NCBI GenBank assembly: GCA_029339195.1
Contig: JAPTJF010000214.1
Location: forward strand, 36,607-100,606
Length of the DNA: 64,000 bases
Direction: 5' to 3'
Source: Micractinium sp. NFX-FRZ
Taxonomy: Eukaryota > Chlorophyta > Trebouxiophyceae > Chlorellales > Chlorellaceae
Numbering within the stretch: the stretch's first letter is position 1; each line of letters begins with the position of its first letter. The position numbers and the translations under genes are program-made. The notes under the pieces are model-generated. The model searched no databases, was not told the DNA's origin, and saw only the letters and a program-made list of their open reading frames with translations. Shown piece by piece: positions 21,443-33,400 of this stretch.

Positions 21443-24400
21443 ATGGAGAGTCAGCCTCTCCTCCAAGAACTACAGCGCCACTTGGTGCAGCTTTTTGACA
21501 GCAGCAGCAGCAATGCGCTGCAGCCGGCTGGCGTGGCCTTCTGCTGCTCAGCAGCGGGCTCGCCGACCGACGTTGCCAACTCCATTGCGGCCTGCTGGCG
21601 GGCCGCCGCCGCCAACAGGCAAGCCGCGCCCGGGCAGCCATGCCTGCGGCAGCGTTAGCAGGGGCTGTGCAGGACAAGCAGCCAGCTTGCTGCTGCACAC
21701 TGGCTGGGGTCTGTTGCAGCGAGTCGGATGAGGGCGTCACGAGGGTGTCGTGAGCTGGCAGCCCACTGGCCAGATACACTGGTACCGCACAATTGGCGGC
21801 CCCGGCCGCTCAGCAGCCTTCCTGACACACCCTCTCTGCCACGCACCCCTTGCAGGGATGGCGCAGCGCCACTGCTGCCTCTGCTGGTGTCGCATGGCGA
21901 TGCTCGCACCCTGGGGGCCCTCTCGGAGCGCCTGTCAGCAGGCGTCGTCCCGCACACTGCAGGTACGATGCGGGAGGGCGCCGCCATTCCAAAGCAAGCT
22001 TCAACTGTAACTGTTTATGATGACTCTGTTTTGATGTACCTTGTCTGGAGCTGTGTACCCAGGCCTCACACCCATCTTCATCGCCTCCCACCCACCCCTG
22101 CTTCGCGACCCTTGCAGTCGTTGCGCCGGTGCACGACCCAGCAGCGCTGCTGGAAGCGGCCCAGGAGGCGGGGGTGCCCAACCTGCAGGACTATGTGTTT
22201 GTGACCAACCTGGTGGGTGGGAGGGGCGGGTGGCGTTGTAAGCTGTGCCTGGTGGGTGCGAGGGGAGGGCGGGCATGTGCGCAGTGCCTGGTTGGGTGGG
22301 CCAGCAGGGCTGGGGGACCCGCCAAAGGGCACGTGCCTTGCAGGCAGCCATGCGCAGCGGCCGATGCTGAGATGCTGCCCAGCCGGCTCTTGCTTCCCGG
22401 TTCTTGACACAGAATCTCAGGGAGAACCACCTAGCTTGGTAGGGTATAACAGTGCTGCCAACCAACTGCCCCACCCATGCAGGGCGGTGCCTGCCGTGAT
22501 GCGGGCGGCACCAGCAGCCTGGCCAGCTGGGCGGCGCTGGCTGCACAGCATGGTATCGTCTCCCTCGACTCCTTTGCCTGCATCACAAGCATGGGCAGGC
22601 AGGGCAGCGGTGCAAGCGGCAGCCAGCGAGGCAGAGGAAGCAGCAGCAAGAGCACCAGCAGCGCCGGCAGCAGTGCTGGCAGCGCCGGCAGCCGGGCCAG
22701 CACTGGCAGCGGCGGGAGCACCGGCAGTCAGGCTGGCAGGGAGGGCAGGAGCAGCACCAGCAGCAGCAGCCGTCTGGGCAGGACCAGCAGCAGCAGCAGC
22801 ACCCTGCTGGGCAGGACTGGCAGCGGAGGCACCGGGGCTGCCACCTCGCGTGTCTCAGCAGCCGCCCTGGCCTCTGAACCTCTGGTGCGGCAGCCCTCCC
22901 AGCGGCGACTGGGCAGGGCGCTGTCGATTGTGGCGGAGGCGATGGAGGAGACGGAGGACGAGGAGAGCCAGCTTGAGAGGCTGAACAGCTTGGGGGTGAC
23001 GGCCTCTGATTTGGAGGAGCTGCGCAAGCTGGCTTCACTGCAGGAGGAATCCGAGGATGGGGAGCAGGCAGCAGAGGTCGAAGAGGGGCAGGGAGAGGAG
23101 GGGGCACCGGCTCCGGGCGCCAGCCAAGGTCAGCCCGGCCTTGCCAACAAGCACGGCCCGCCAGCTGCAGCTGCCACTGCTGCTGGCGCCGTGCCTGGTA
23201 GCGCCGCAGGCCGCCCCCTCCCGCTCTCTGAGCTGCTGGCTGCAGCGGCAGCCGCAGGGCTGGTCCCCCGCCCGGGGTCAGGCTGCCACCTGACCTGCGG
23301 CGGCGACCGCCTGGTGCTGCTGCATCTCGACACAATCCCCCTCACCATCCGCTATGGTAGGTTCCGCTGGCTTGTCCTGCAGTCTCAGAGTTATGTGCAC
23401 TGGTCACCTCGCTCCGACTAAGCGTTGATCACCTGATGTTCTAGCCAGCATGGTTTGTGTGTTGCACTGGCTCACATGCAGCCCATGCAGCACGCCAGCA
23501 CAACTCACTGCTGCTCCCGCATGCCCCCTGCGTGCAACCATCCTGCAGGCCGGGCGCAGGATGCGGAGCACCTGTACTGGCTGCAGTCATATGCCCTGGG
23601 CGGTGGGTTGCAGCGCAGCGCTCTCAGCATGCAGCAGATTCAGGAGCAGCTGCCGCGTGGGCCAGCTGGCAAGATTGACACCGCCTCCCAGCAGCAGCTG
23701 TGCTTTGTTGCCGAGGTGTCTGGCTTCCCTGCAGCGGTGCTGCTGCTGCAACCAGTCCAGGAGCCGCCGCCGTCACCTCGCCTACAGCGCCAGCGCTCGT
23801 CTTTGGTCCCGCAGCCGACTGCGCAGCCACAGGCGGAGGTGCAGCCCCAGGAGCTGACTGTGCAGCTGGCAGCCGTGTTCCCTGAGATGGGCCAAGAGCA
23901 CTGCCCCGGCGTGTTTGCGGCCCTCATCAGCTATGCCCTGCAGCAGCTGCTGGCCAGCGGACAGGTGCTGGCAGTGCGGCAGGGCAACCTGCTGCTGAAC
24001 CAGCTGTCAAGGGCCGGCTCGATGCAGGGGCTGCGGAGGACCAGCAGCGTTGCCACCTCCGACTCTCTTCTGCTGCGTGTGGTGACCTCTCCAGTCGCTA
24101 CCATGGGTAGCAGCAGCAGCGGTGGCAGCGGGCGGCCTGTGCTGTGTCCGCAGTCGCCACGTGCACAGCCACAGCAGCAGCGCTGGGAGCAGAGCTCGGT
24201 GCAGTTTGCGCTGGGGCACAGCCTGGATGACCTGGCACTTGCAGTGGCAGCACACATGCAGGGGCTAGACGACGCGTCTCCAACCTTGGCGCGTGTGGAC
24301 ACCGAGGCAGCCGACGTGCCCGCCAGCGCCGCCTCCGCCTCGCTGGCAAACACTCTGGGGACGACCTTGAGCAGTGCCACCTCAGCCGACCCCGCCTCAG

Positions 24401-24480
24401 TGGCGGCGGTGGTCAAGACCGCGCGCCGCCTCAGCAACCTATGGCAGCGCCCGCTGGACGGCCTGCACACAACCAGCTCT
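21443..24480 (+). other. PKS N-terminal region, function unknown
   Basis: Exons 21443-21618, 21856-21962 and 22118 to about 22212 join in frame ([11 protein letters not shown]..., [34 protein letters not shown]), then two long exons follow. The fourth exon holds a disordered Ser/Gly/Thr-rich stretch from about 22600 to 22850, then an acidic helical part ([16 protein letters not shown]). The fifth has [21 protein letters not shown] and [19 protein letters not shown] see no adenylation, CoA-ligase, AT or GNAT loading motif. It may be a diverged loading domain or a lineage-specific partner-binding region. The first intron would be a GC-AG intron (21619-21855), which the reading frame requires. 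Confidence 0.5.
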
Positions 24481-27400
24481 GGAGAGGCTGTTGCCGAGGA
24501 GCTGCTAACCGAGGCGGCAGCAGTGGTGACCGGCTACATGGAGGCCGCAGGCTTTGCGGGTGAGTGCCGGCGGGGTGGCTGCTCATCTTCAAGAAGTTCT
24601 TGTCTGCCTTGCTTGCCCGTGCCCGCCTGCATTGAAGGGTGGGTGTGCTGACGGGGCTGAAGACACACATGCACACTTGCGGCTGCCCTGCTGCATCTTT
24701 CGCAATGCCGCTCTTTGAACCGTTGTTTGACCTAACGGCCCCTGCTCCTTTCATTTGCAGCCGAGTCGTTCACCTCTGCAACCCCACTCATGGATGCGGG
24801 CCTTGATTCACTCGACATGCTGAAGCTGGCCAGGTATGCTGTGCGGCGGCTTGCCAAACTGTTTACATGTGGATGTAATGTGGGCCTTCACTAGTGTCAG
24901 GAGATGTGCCTGCCTTTCGCCATGCCCCACCTGCCCATCACATGCTGACCATTGTGCCTGCCCATGTGTGCAGCATGGTGTCGGAGGCCCTGGGTGTCGT
25001 GCTCCCCTCCACTATTCTGTTTGACTATCCTTCCATCGAGGCGCTGTGCGGGTACATCCTGGCAACTCAGGTAAGCGCCTGTCTTAGCCTGCTGTGCTGG
25101 CGCTGCCGAGAGGGGTGTCGTGAAATAAATGCAGGCGTTTGTGCCTCTTGACATGCTTGGCTCAGTTGGAAATAGCTACACCGACACTGCTGCTTCTGCA
25201 AGCTCATTACTGCCACCGATCCTCACTGCCTGTTGTTTCAAGCTGGTGCTGTCGCAGGTGCCTGCGACTGCAAGCCGCCGCTCATCACAGATCGAAACTG
25301 CAACAATCGCCATGGCAGGGGCGTCGCCCTCCATGGCGGCCGCAGCCGCCGCCGCCAGCCGCCGGCGGATGAGCTCAATCGGCATGGCCGCCGCCAGCCG
25401 CCGCGTCAGTGCGCCCGGCTACCGCCGCTCCGGAGGGGGCGGCGGGGCGCGGCGCTCCACCCTCCAGAGCTTGTTCACACACGGGGCGCTGGCGGCTATC
25501 CCGTTGGACGGGCGCAGGCGAGTAGGGGGGTGTCTGGCTGGGCGGGGGATGGAAGCGGGTACGAAACGCCCTTGAGCGTGGATGGCTGGGCGGGAGATGA
25601 GCGGGCCTGGCAGGAAGTGCGAGGTGCCTGCAGCAGCACTGCCTTTCCCAATCGTGCATCCACGCAGCATCCACGCTGCCGAGCTCACTGTCTTTTAATG
25701 GCTGCCCTGCATGTCATTGCAGGGCAACCGTCGTCCCTGGTGCCAGCGTGGCCACGGCAGGCGGCAGCAACGGCCTGACCACTCTTCAAGTGGTGATGGT
25801 GGAGTCCGCTGCCATGCGCCTGCCAGCTGGCACCTGCAGCCACGGCAGCGCCTCTTTTTGTACCGACATGATAGCGCCAGTGCCGGCATCTCGCTGGGAC
25901 TGGGAGCAGCAGGCCATCACCGCCCATGACGGCTCCCGACTGCCAGCACGCTTTGGCGGCTTCCTGCAAGGTGGGTAGGACTCCATTGCGGCTGCAGCAA
26001 GGCCGGCAGCCGGGCTGAGCATGAGCTGGGCGCGCACATGCCTCTGATTTGAAGGGTGTGCCCCTGCAGCGCCCCATCCCCTGCCTTCCTGCCCCTCCGC
26101 TCAATCAAGCCATGCCGGGCCTGCGCTTGACCTGCGACTCTCGCGCTCTTCTGCTGCCCACCTATCTCGCCTCTCCCCCTGCAGACGCCACCGCATTTGA
26201 CAGCGCCCTGTTTGGCATCAGCACCAGCGAGTGCCAGCTGCTGGACCCCCAGCAGCGCATCCTGCTGGAAACCGCGTACCAGGCCTCCAGCGCTGCAGGC
26301 GGCAGCCTGCTTGCACGGCCAGCTGCCAAGCCTGGCGGCAGAGGAGGGTCTGGTGGGCGGTCCAGGAGCGCACACGACACAGCCGTCTGTGTGGGTGCCA
26401 GCTACACGGAGTGGCTGCTGCTGCAGCAGCGGCAGGGCACGCAGCAGTCGACCTACTCTGCTAGCGGCAGCGGGCTCAGCGTGCTGGCAGGTGAGCCTGC
26501 TCGACTTCCTGTGGGCCTCCAGGCACGGCTGCAAATCAGGCACCTGCAAAAGGCCAGCTGCAGATCTTCCCGGAGCCTCACAGCTTGCCACCTTGCCCCT
26601 CTTCTGACATGCGCTTCATCCCTCCCTCCGCCACTCGCAGGCCGCATCAGTTATGTGTTTGGCTGGACCGGCCCTGCCACCGTGACCGACACCGCCTGCT
26701 CCTCCTCCCTGGTGGCAGTCAGCAGCGCCTTCAACTCCCTCATGGTGAGCTGGCGAGCTCCTCCTCACTGGCCCCAGCAGCACTGCTGCCACCGCATGGC
26801 ATGCGCCTGTCCGAGAGCTGCCGCTGATGAAGCATGCATGCATGTGTGTCGAAACCCGCCTTCTCACTCCCTCCTCCCTTGGGTCCTCCCTCCCAACTGG
26901 GTGCAGCTGGGCGTTACGCGCACCGCCCTCACCTGCAGTATCAACCTGCAGCTGCACCCCGCCACAACCGAGATGTATAATGCTGCAGGTACGCTGTGTG
27001 GGTGGTACGCAAGGGGGGGAGCTGATGAGGCACATGCTCGTTGTGTGCTCCGGGCGGCAAGGGCAGATGCTGTGCAGCTACCAAGAATGGGTGCTTGGTC
27101 GGTGGCCTGTTTCCAGTGCCGCCGGCTCCTCAACTACATGTTTCTTCCAATCTGCAGGCATGCTGAGCCCTGATGGCCGCTGCAAAGCGCTGGACGCTGC
27201 TGCCGATGGCTACGTGCGAGCGGAGGCCGCTGCAGCCCTGGTGCTGCGTGCTGTCGACAGCCTCACCGCTGCTGCCACGGAGCGCACCGGCGCGCCGAGC
27301 TCCGCCGTGCTGCTGCTGGGCGTGGGCGTCAACCAGGACGGGCGCAGCAGCAGCCTGACCGCTCCCAACGGGCTCAGCCAGCAAGCACTGATCAAGTCCA

Positions 27401-30400
27401 CCTTGGCTGTGGCAACACTACCTGCCTCCCGCATTGATCTGCTGTCTATGCACGGCACAGGTGCGCGGTCTGTTCGGAAGCAGTGCCCCTGATTTATTTG
27501 CAGAGGCCACTGCAATTTCCCTTCCCTAAATTCCCCTCTTCCTCCCCCCTTCCCTGCTAAGGCTCCCCAGAGAGGCACATGCTCCTCGACTCATCTGTGG
27601 GGGACATGCCTTCTCACTCACATCTGCATCACCCAACCCCGTGCAATGCAGGCACCTCGCTGGGCGACCCGATTGAAGTGGGCGCCGCCTTGGCTGTGCT
27701 CATGCACAAGCGCTCAGGTGTGCACGTTTGCCTGGCTCTTCTGGTGCTCATTGATTGTGGGCTGTACGCCGGGGTCAACTGCAGTGTAGTTAAGGGTGTA
27801 ACGCGTTTAGGGTGCGGCGATTTAAGGGTGTAACGCGTGCTTCTTCACCCAACTTGCCATCCTGTTACTGTGCAGCCACGGACACCCCGCTGGCCTTGGC
27901 CGCCAGCAAGGCATCAGTGGGCCACGCTGAGGCGGGTGCTGGGCTGGTGGGCTTTGCGGCTGCTGTTCTGTCGGCCGAGGAGCGGGCGCTGCCACGCCTG
28001 CTGCACCTCAGGTGAGGCCCTGCCGTTGCGCTGTGTGCAGCCTGCATTAGCTGCTGCTCTGCACTCCCAGCCATGCACAATTCGTAGGTGCAATCGCCCT
28101 GTCTGGTATGGACTGTGCTTGCTGCTTCATGTCAGCTCGCAGCCCAACATCATCAAGGTGTGTCGCTTTCAAAGCAAGCCACTCGCCTTCTCACTGTGCC
28201 TCTGCCTCCCTTGATCCTGTTCCCACCTCCGTGCAGCTCCATGAACACCCACGTCTCCACCAGCATCTCCAACGCCTGCAAGGGAGGCACAGCCGTGTTA
28301 GCCCCACGAGCTGCATGCGCCCAACCCGCCGCCGCCTCGCACGGGCGAGCCACCGCCTGCATCAGCGCTTTTGCCTTCCAGGTGTGGAATGATGCCCTGC
28401 CGCTCTTGCACAGGAAGAGGCAGCTGAAGGATGAACAAGCCGTGCTGGGGCTGCTTTGCTGCTGTGCATGCAGTCGCTGTGCAATGCCTACATTGATCAT
28501 GTGATTGCAAGCACACCGACTTTTGCTCACTCTACATCCCGCCTGTGCAGGGCACCAACGCACATGCTGCGCTGGAGGTGCTCGACTTGGGCGACCAAGA
28601 GAGCATGGGAGAGATGCGCAGCGTGTTTGAACGGCAGTGCCGATCCCCAAGCGGCTGGCGCCGCAGGCCGTTCTGGCTGCTCCCCCCAGTCAGCATCTTG
28701 CTGAACAGCTGTCTAGTTGGCCGGGGGCGGCCGGGAGGGGCAGCGCACGTGACGCTGCAGGGTCAGCTGTGCAATGCTGGCCTGGCCGGCTTGGCAGCCA
28801 GCCTCGGCAGCGGAGGCAGCTGGGCGCTGGCAGCAGAGGCAGGCACCGCAGCAGCAGCGATGCTAGGTGCAGTTTATGACGGCAAGCAGCCACGCATGCT
28901 AGGCCTGGCAGCCGCAACGGTGTCCCAGGCAGCAGGTGCGCCGCTGACGCCAGTGGGAGGCTCTACGCTGTCTGCGACTGTTGACGTCCGCAGCGGCGCT
29001 GTGGTTGTAGCTGCAGGGGCCTGCCAGCTCCTGTCATCCAGCCTAGCAGAAGCAGGGGAGCAGCATGCCCAGCACCCGCAGCAGCATCCCCAGCAGCAAC
29101 CCCAGCCAACAGTGGCCACCACATCTATCTTTTTGTCCAGCCTCCGCACACCGGCGACAGTGGCCGACAAGGCGGCGGCAACTGCAGAGGTGGCAGCCCC
29201 GCCGACAGAGGCGGGGCAGCACGATCAGGGCTTGTTCCTGCAGCCCGCACTGCTGCACGCCAGCTCAATGCTGCATTGCCTGCTGCCTTCAGCAGCAGTG
29301 GCAGGCAGTCTCAATGCTGTGCCTCCGGTCCAGCTCGGCATGCCCACAGCCTTTGGTTTCTTGCTGCCGGGCAGCGTGCCACAAGACGGCAGCTACCCTG
29401 GCCTCCCTGGCACCAGCAGCAGCGACAGCGCCAACGGAAGCTGCTCTCTATGGCGGGCTGCCGCAGCCCCGCAGTGCCTGCACCTCAAGTGCAGCAGCAC
29501 AGAAAACTCGAGCATTCTGCTGCAGGGCCTGCAGTGTACACCGCTTGCTGTGCAGTCCGCACAAGCTGCACCTGAGGTGGCAGTCAGCAGTGAATTGCAT
29601 TACCAGGCAGTGTGGCAGACAGTGCAGCCAGCACCTGATGCAGCCTGTGCGACACCCAACAACCTTGGACGCCTGCCTGGAGCTGTGCTGACTTTGGGCA
29701 GCATGGCACCCCGCAGCAGCCGGCACAGCAGCTTTAAGCAGCTGGCTTCAAGCCGCGTGCTCCGGACAAGGGTGTGTGGCAGCAGCGGCAGCAGCAGCAG
29801 CTGCGGCAGTCTGGCGGGCGCCAGCCGGGTCGCCTGCTTCAGGGGTATGCAGCTGCTGCAGCTGGCGGCAGCGCGCGGGGACAGCAGCATCAGCCTCACT
29901 ACGGCCGCGCCTGCAGTCCTGCAGAGCGGTCCGGCCTCATGCAGTCCAGCCAGCGGCAGCCGTGCAACATCCAGCGCAATGCTATTTGGCATGCTGCGCT
30001 GTGCTGCCAGCGAGCTGCCTGGCGTGCACACCACGGCAGGCAGCATGGACGAGCTGTCAGCGAGCTCGGCAGCAAGCACCTTCCCTGCATGGGACCCCAT
30101 GTTCGGCCTGTACGGACAGCAGCTGTCGGCTGGTGCCTGTCGCGCAGCACGCTTGCTGCCCGCTTTGCCCTCCAGCCGGCAGCAGCATGCCGGCTGCATG
30201 TCGGCAGCGCAGCAGTGGGCTGTGTCTGGTGGCACTGGTGCGCTCGGTCTGCTGGCAGCCAGCTGGCTACAGCAGCAACACGTCACCAGGACATTGCTCC
30301 TTGGTCGCAGCGGCCGTGCTGGGGTAGCAGTGCCACAGCCACTGCTTCAGGCAGCAGCCGGCTGTTTGGTGCTGTGCATGTGTGACGCAGGCATGCACGC

Positions 30401-33400
30401 AGATGCGGCGGGTGCAGTGTCAGCTGCCAGCTTGCCTCTTCAGGGCCTGCTGCATGCTGGCGGCATCCTGCAAGATGCAGCACTGCGGCAGCAGACAGCA
30501 GGCACCATCCGCGCAGTGCTTGCTCCCAAGGCAGAGGGCCTGCAGCGGCTCATGATGCAGGCAGGGCCCCAGGCCTTCCAGCAGCTGCTGCTCTTCAGCA
30601 GCATTGCAGCGGTGACCGGGCCGGCAGGTAGCAGCAGCTATGCGGCGGCTAACGCTGCCCTGGATGCCACGGCAGGGCATCTGCAGCTGCAAGGTGAGCG
30701 AGGAAGTGCCAACACAGTTCGGTGGCTGGTGTGGAATGGGCTGTCTCTGGCAGGCATCCGGGCCGGGCTGCAGGCGCCGCTGCAAGGAGCAAAGCTGTGC
30801 TCTTGCACTCACCTGTCCTGCCTTCGTTCCATGCTGCAGGCCTGGCCGGCAGCAGCGTGCAGTGGGGCGCGTGGGCCGCCATTGGCATGGTGGCTGACAA
30901 CGCGGCAGTGCAACGTGCAATGCAGCGTTCGGGGGTAGGCATGGTGCATCCCTTGCAAGGCTTGGCAGCGATGCAAGCGCTGTTGACGGCAGAGCCAGCA
31001 GCCTTACCGGCGCAGCTTGCCGCCATCCCATTTGTTTGGCAGCGCTTCATGCAGCAGCAGCGCCATGCCAGCGCTTTCTTCTTTGGCGAGCATATGGTCC
31101 AGCAACGGCCGCTAGTGCAGCCCTCCCTGTTGCTGCTGCCTGGAGCCACTGCTGCTCCAGCAAGCAGCCTGAGTGTCCCACCGGGGCAGGCCGCGGCCGC
31201 CGGAGTGGCGTTGCCCTCCCAAGAGCAAGTGCTGCAGTGTGTGCTGGAGGCGCTGGCAGCAGTGAATGGCAGTGCAGTCGACCCACAGCAGCCCCTGCTG
31301 CAGGCTGGGCTCGACTCTCTGGGTGGGTTCTTGTTACTTTCCTGCATGTTAACTGCACTTGTGCCGTTTCTGCCTGCCTATGTCAGTGCTCACGTTCACA
31401 GCTGTTTTCAAAAGCTCATGGCTGTGGTCACCCTTCCCTGCAGGAGCTGTTGAGCTACGCAACACGTTGCAGCGGCTGTTGGGCGTCAGGCTGCCAGGCA
31501 CCCTCGTTTTCGACCACCCCACCGCAGCAGCCGTGGCAAGCCACTGCCACCAGCTGCTTGCAGCTGCAGCAGCTGCAACTATGGTGTCGGCGCCTGCAGC
31601 AGTGCCCAGCGTTGAAGACTTGGCATCGGCAGTAGCAGCTGCTGTGCACGATGTGGCTGGTGTCACTGGCCTGGCACTTGACACCCCTCTCTTGGCTGCG
31701 GGCCTGGACAGCCTGTCGGCAGTAGAGCTGCGCAATGTGCTGCAGCGGCAGCTGGGGCTGGCGTTGCCAGGCACTCTAGTGTTTGACTACTCCACGCCAG
31801 TAGCCCTGGCAGGCTACCTGCAAAAACAGCTGGCTGCATCCACTGCACTTATCCACGACTCCATGGATGCATCCGCCCCCATGGAGCTGGCAGCAATGCA
31901 GCAACAGCACGATCTGCGGCAGTGGCACATTGTCACGATAGATGCCTCAGCATCGCGCCTGTCGGCACCGAGCATCTGCAGCACTGCAGACAGTTGCCGA
32001 GTCACGCCATTCTGCCGCTGGGATGCGGATGGCACGGGTCCCAGCATCCCACAGCGCCCAGGCAGTCGGTTTGGCAGGTATGCCACGGCCACTCCTGCTG
32101 CTGCTGCTGCCGGAGGCTCCATGTTGATCATGCACATGTATTCTTGGGTGTGCCGGTTCTCTGCGGCACTGCTCAGCTTGACGCTGTGCACCCTCGCCAT
32201 GCCTGCAGGTTCCTGGATGGCGTGGAAGGCTTTGATGCTGCTGCCTTCTCCATCTCCCCTGCCGAGGCACTGCTGATTGATCCACAGCAGCGGATGATGC
32301 TGGAGGTGAGGGGTGTTTGGCAGCCCGCTGTCTGCCTGCTTACCTCCCCTTCCCACCACATCCTGCGGCGATGCGGCAGAACCGGGCAGCATGCCGTAGC
32401 AAAACCCCTGCCGCAAACCACGCGTCCTGCCACTCCTGCCACACACCTGCCATCTGCCCGCCCACCCAATGCCTTCTGCAGGATTAGGGTAGGGGTTTAG
32501 GGTTTTAAAACCCTAATCCTGACCCTAAACCCTAAAACCCAAACCCGCCCACCCAATGCCTTCTGCAGGATGCCTGGGACGTGCTGTCCGTCTACACTGG
32601 CAGCAACAGCCTCCATAGCGAGAGCGCAGCTGTAGTGGCGGCCCTGTCCTTCTGGGACTATGCACAGCAGACGGACCGTGCGCTGCCGGGGGTGAGCTTG
32701 ATGCAACAATTGATGTGGTGCCCTGCTGGTTCCTCTGCTGCCGGATGGCGGCTCCGTGGCCGGCAGCCTGCCAAGCAACCAGGCGGGCCACCTCCCCTGC
32801 CAATAGACCGCATCTGCTCATAATGACACGGTGCCCTGGCCTTCTGCAGGTTGGGGAGACCTACAAGGCAACGGGCCGCTGCTTCAGCGTGGCTGCTGGC
32901 CGCATTTCTTTCTGCTATGGTTTGAAAGGTAGGGGTACAGCAACTGCTACAACTGTGGTAATGCTGGCAGCCCTGCAACAACTTGCAGCACTACAAAGAA
33001 CATATATGCCTGGTGCTTTGGTCTCGAAAGCATCTGGTCCCTGGCACCCCTCACCCCGGCTCCTACCTCTCTCCCATGGCTCCGGCCTGCTCCTCCGTCC
33101 TGCAGGCCCTGCCATCTCTCTAGACACTGCCTGCAGCAGCAGCCTGAGCGGCACCCACATGCTTCACCGTATGCTCCTGGAGGGTCGCTGCCGACAGGGC
33201 TTGGTAACTGCAGGCAAGCCAATCCGTGTCGTTTTCTCCGCCCCGTGTGCCCTGTGGTGCTGATCGTGGCAGGGACAGTCTGCTGTGAATTGCTATGTCT
33301 TGCCATGTGCATTGCGCTGGCTTGGAGCTGACCAGTCCTTGGCGCTGCATCCTGCCCACTCAACCTGGTCACTTCGTTTTTACACCTGTTGCTGTGCAGC

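Noticed and set aside
29600..30200. Possible acyltransferase or enoyl reductase between DH and KR
   Set aside because: No GHSxG, and no GxGxxG with ER context. The sequence fits the structural half of a KR domain (HYQAVWQ start).
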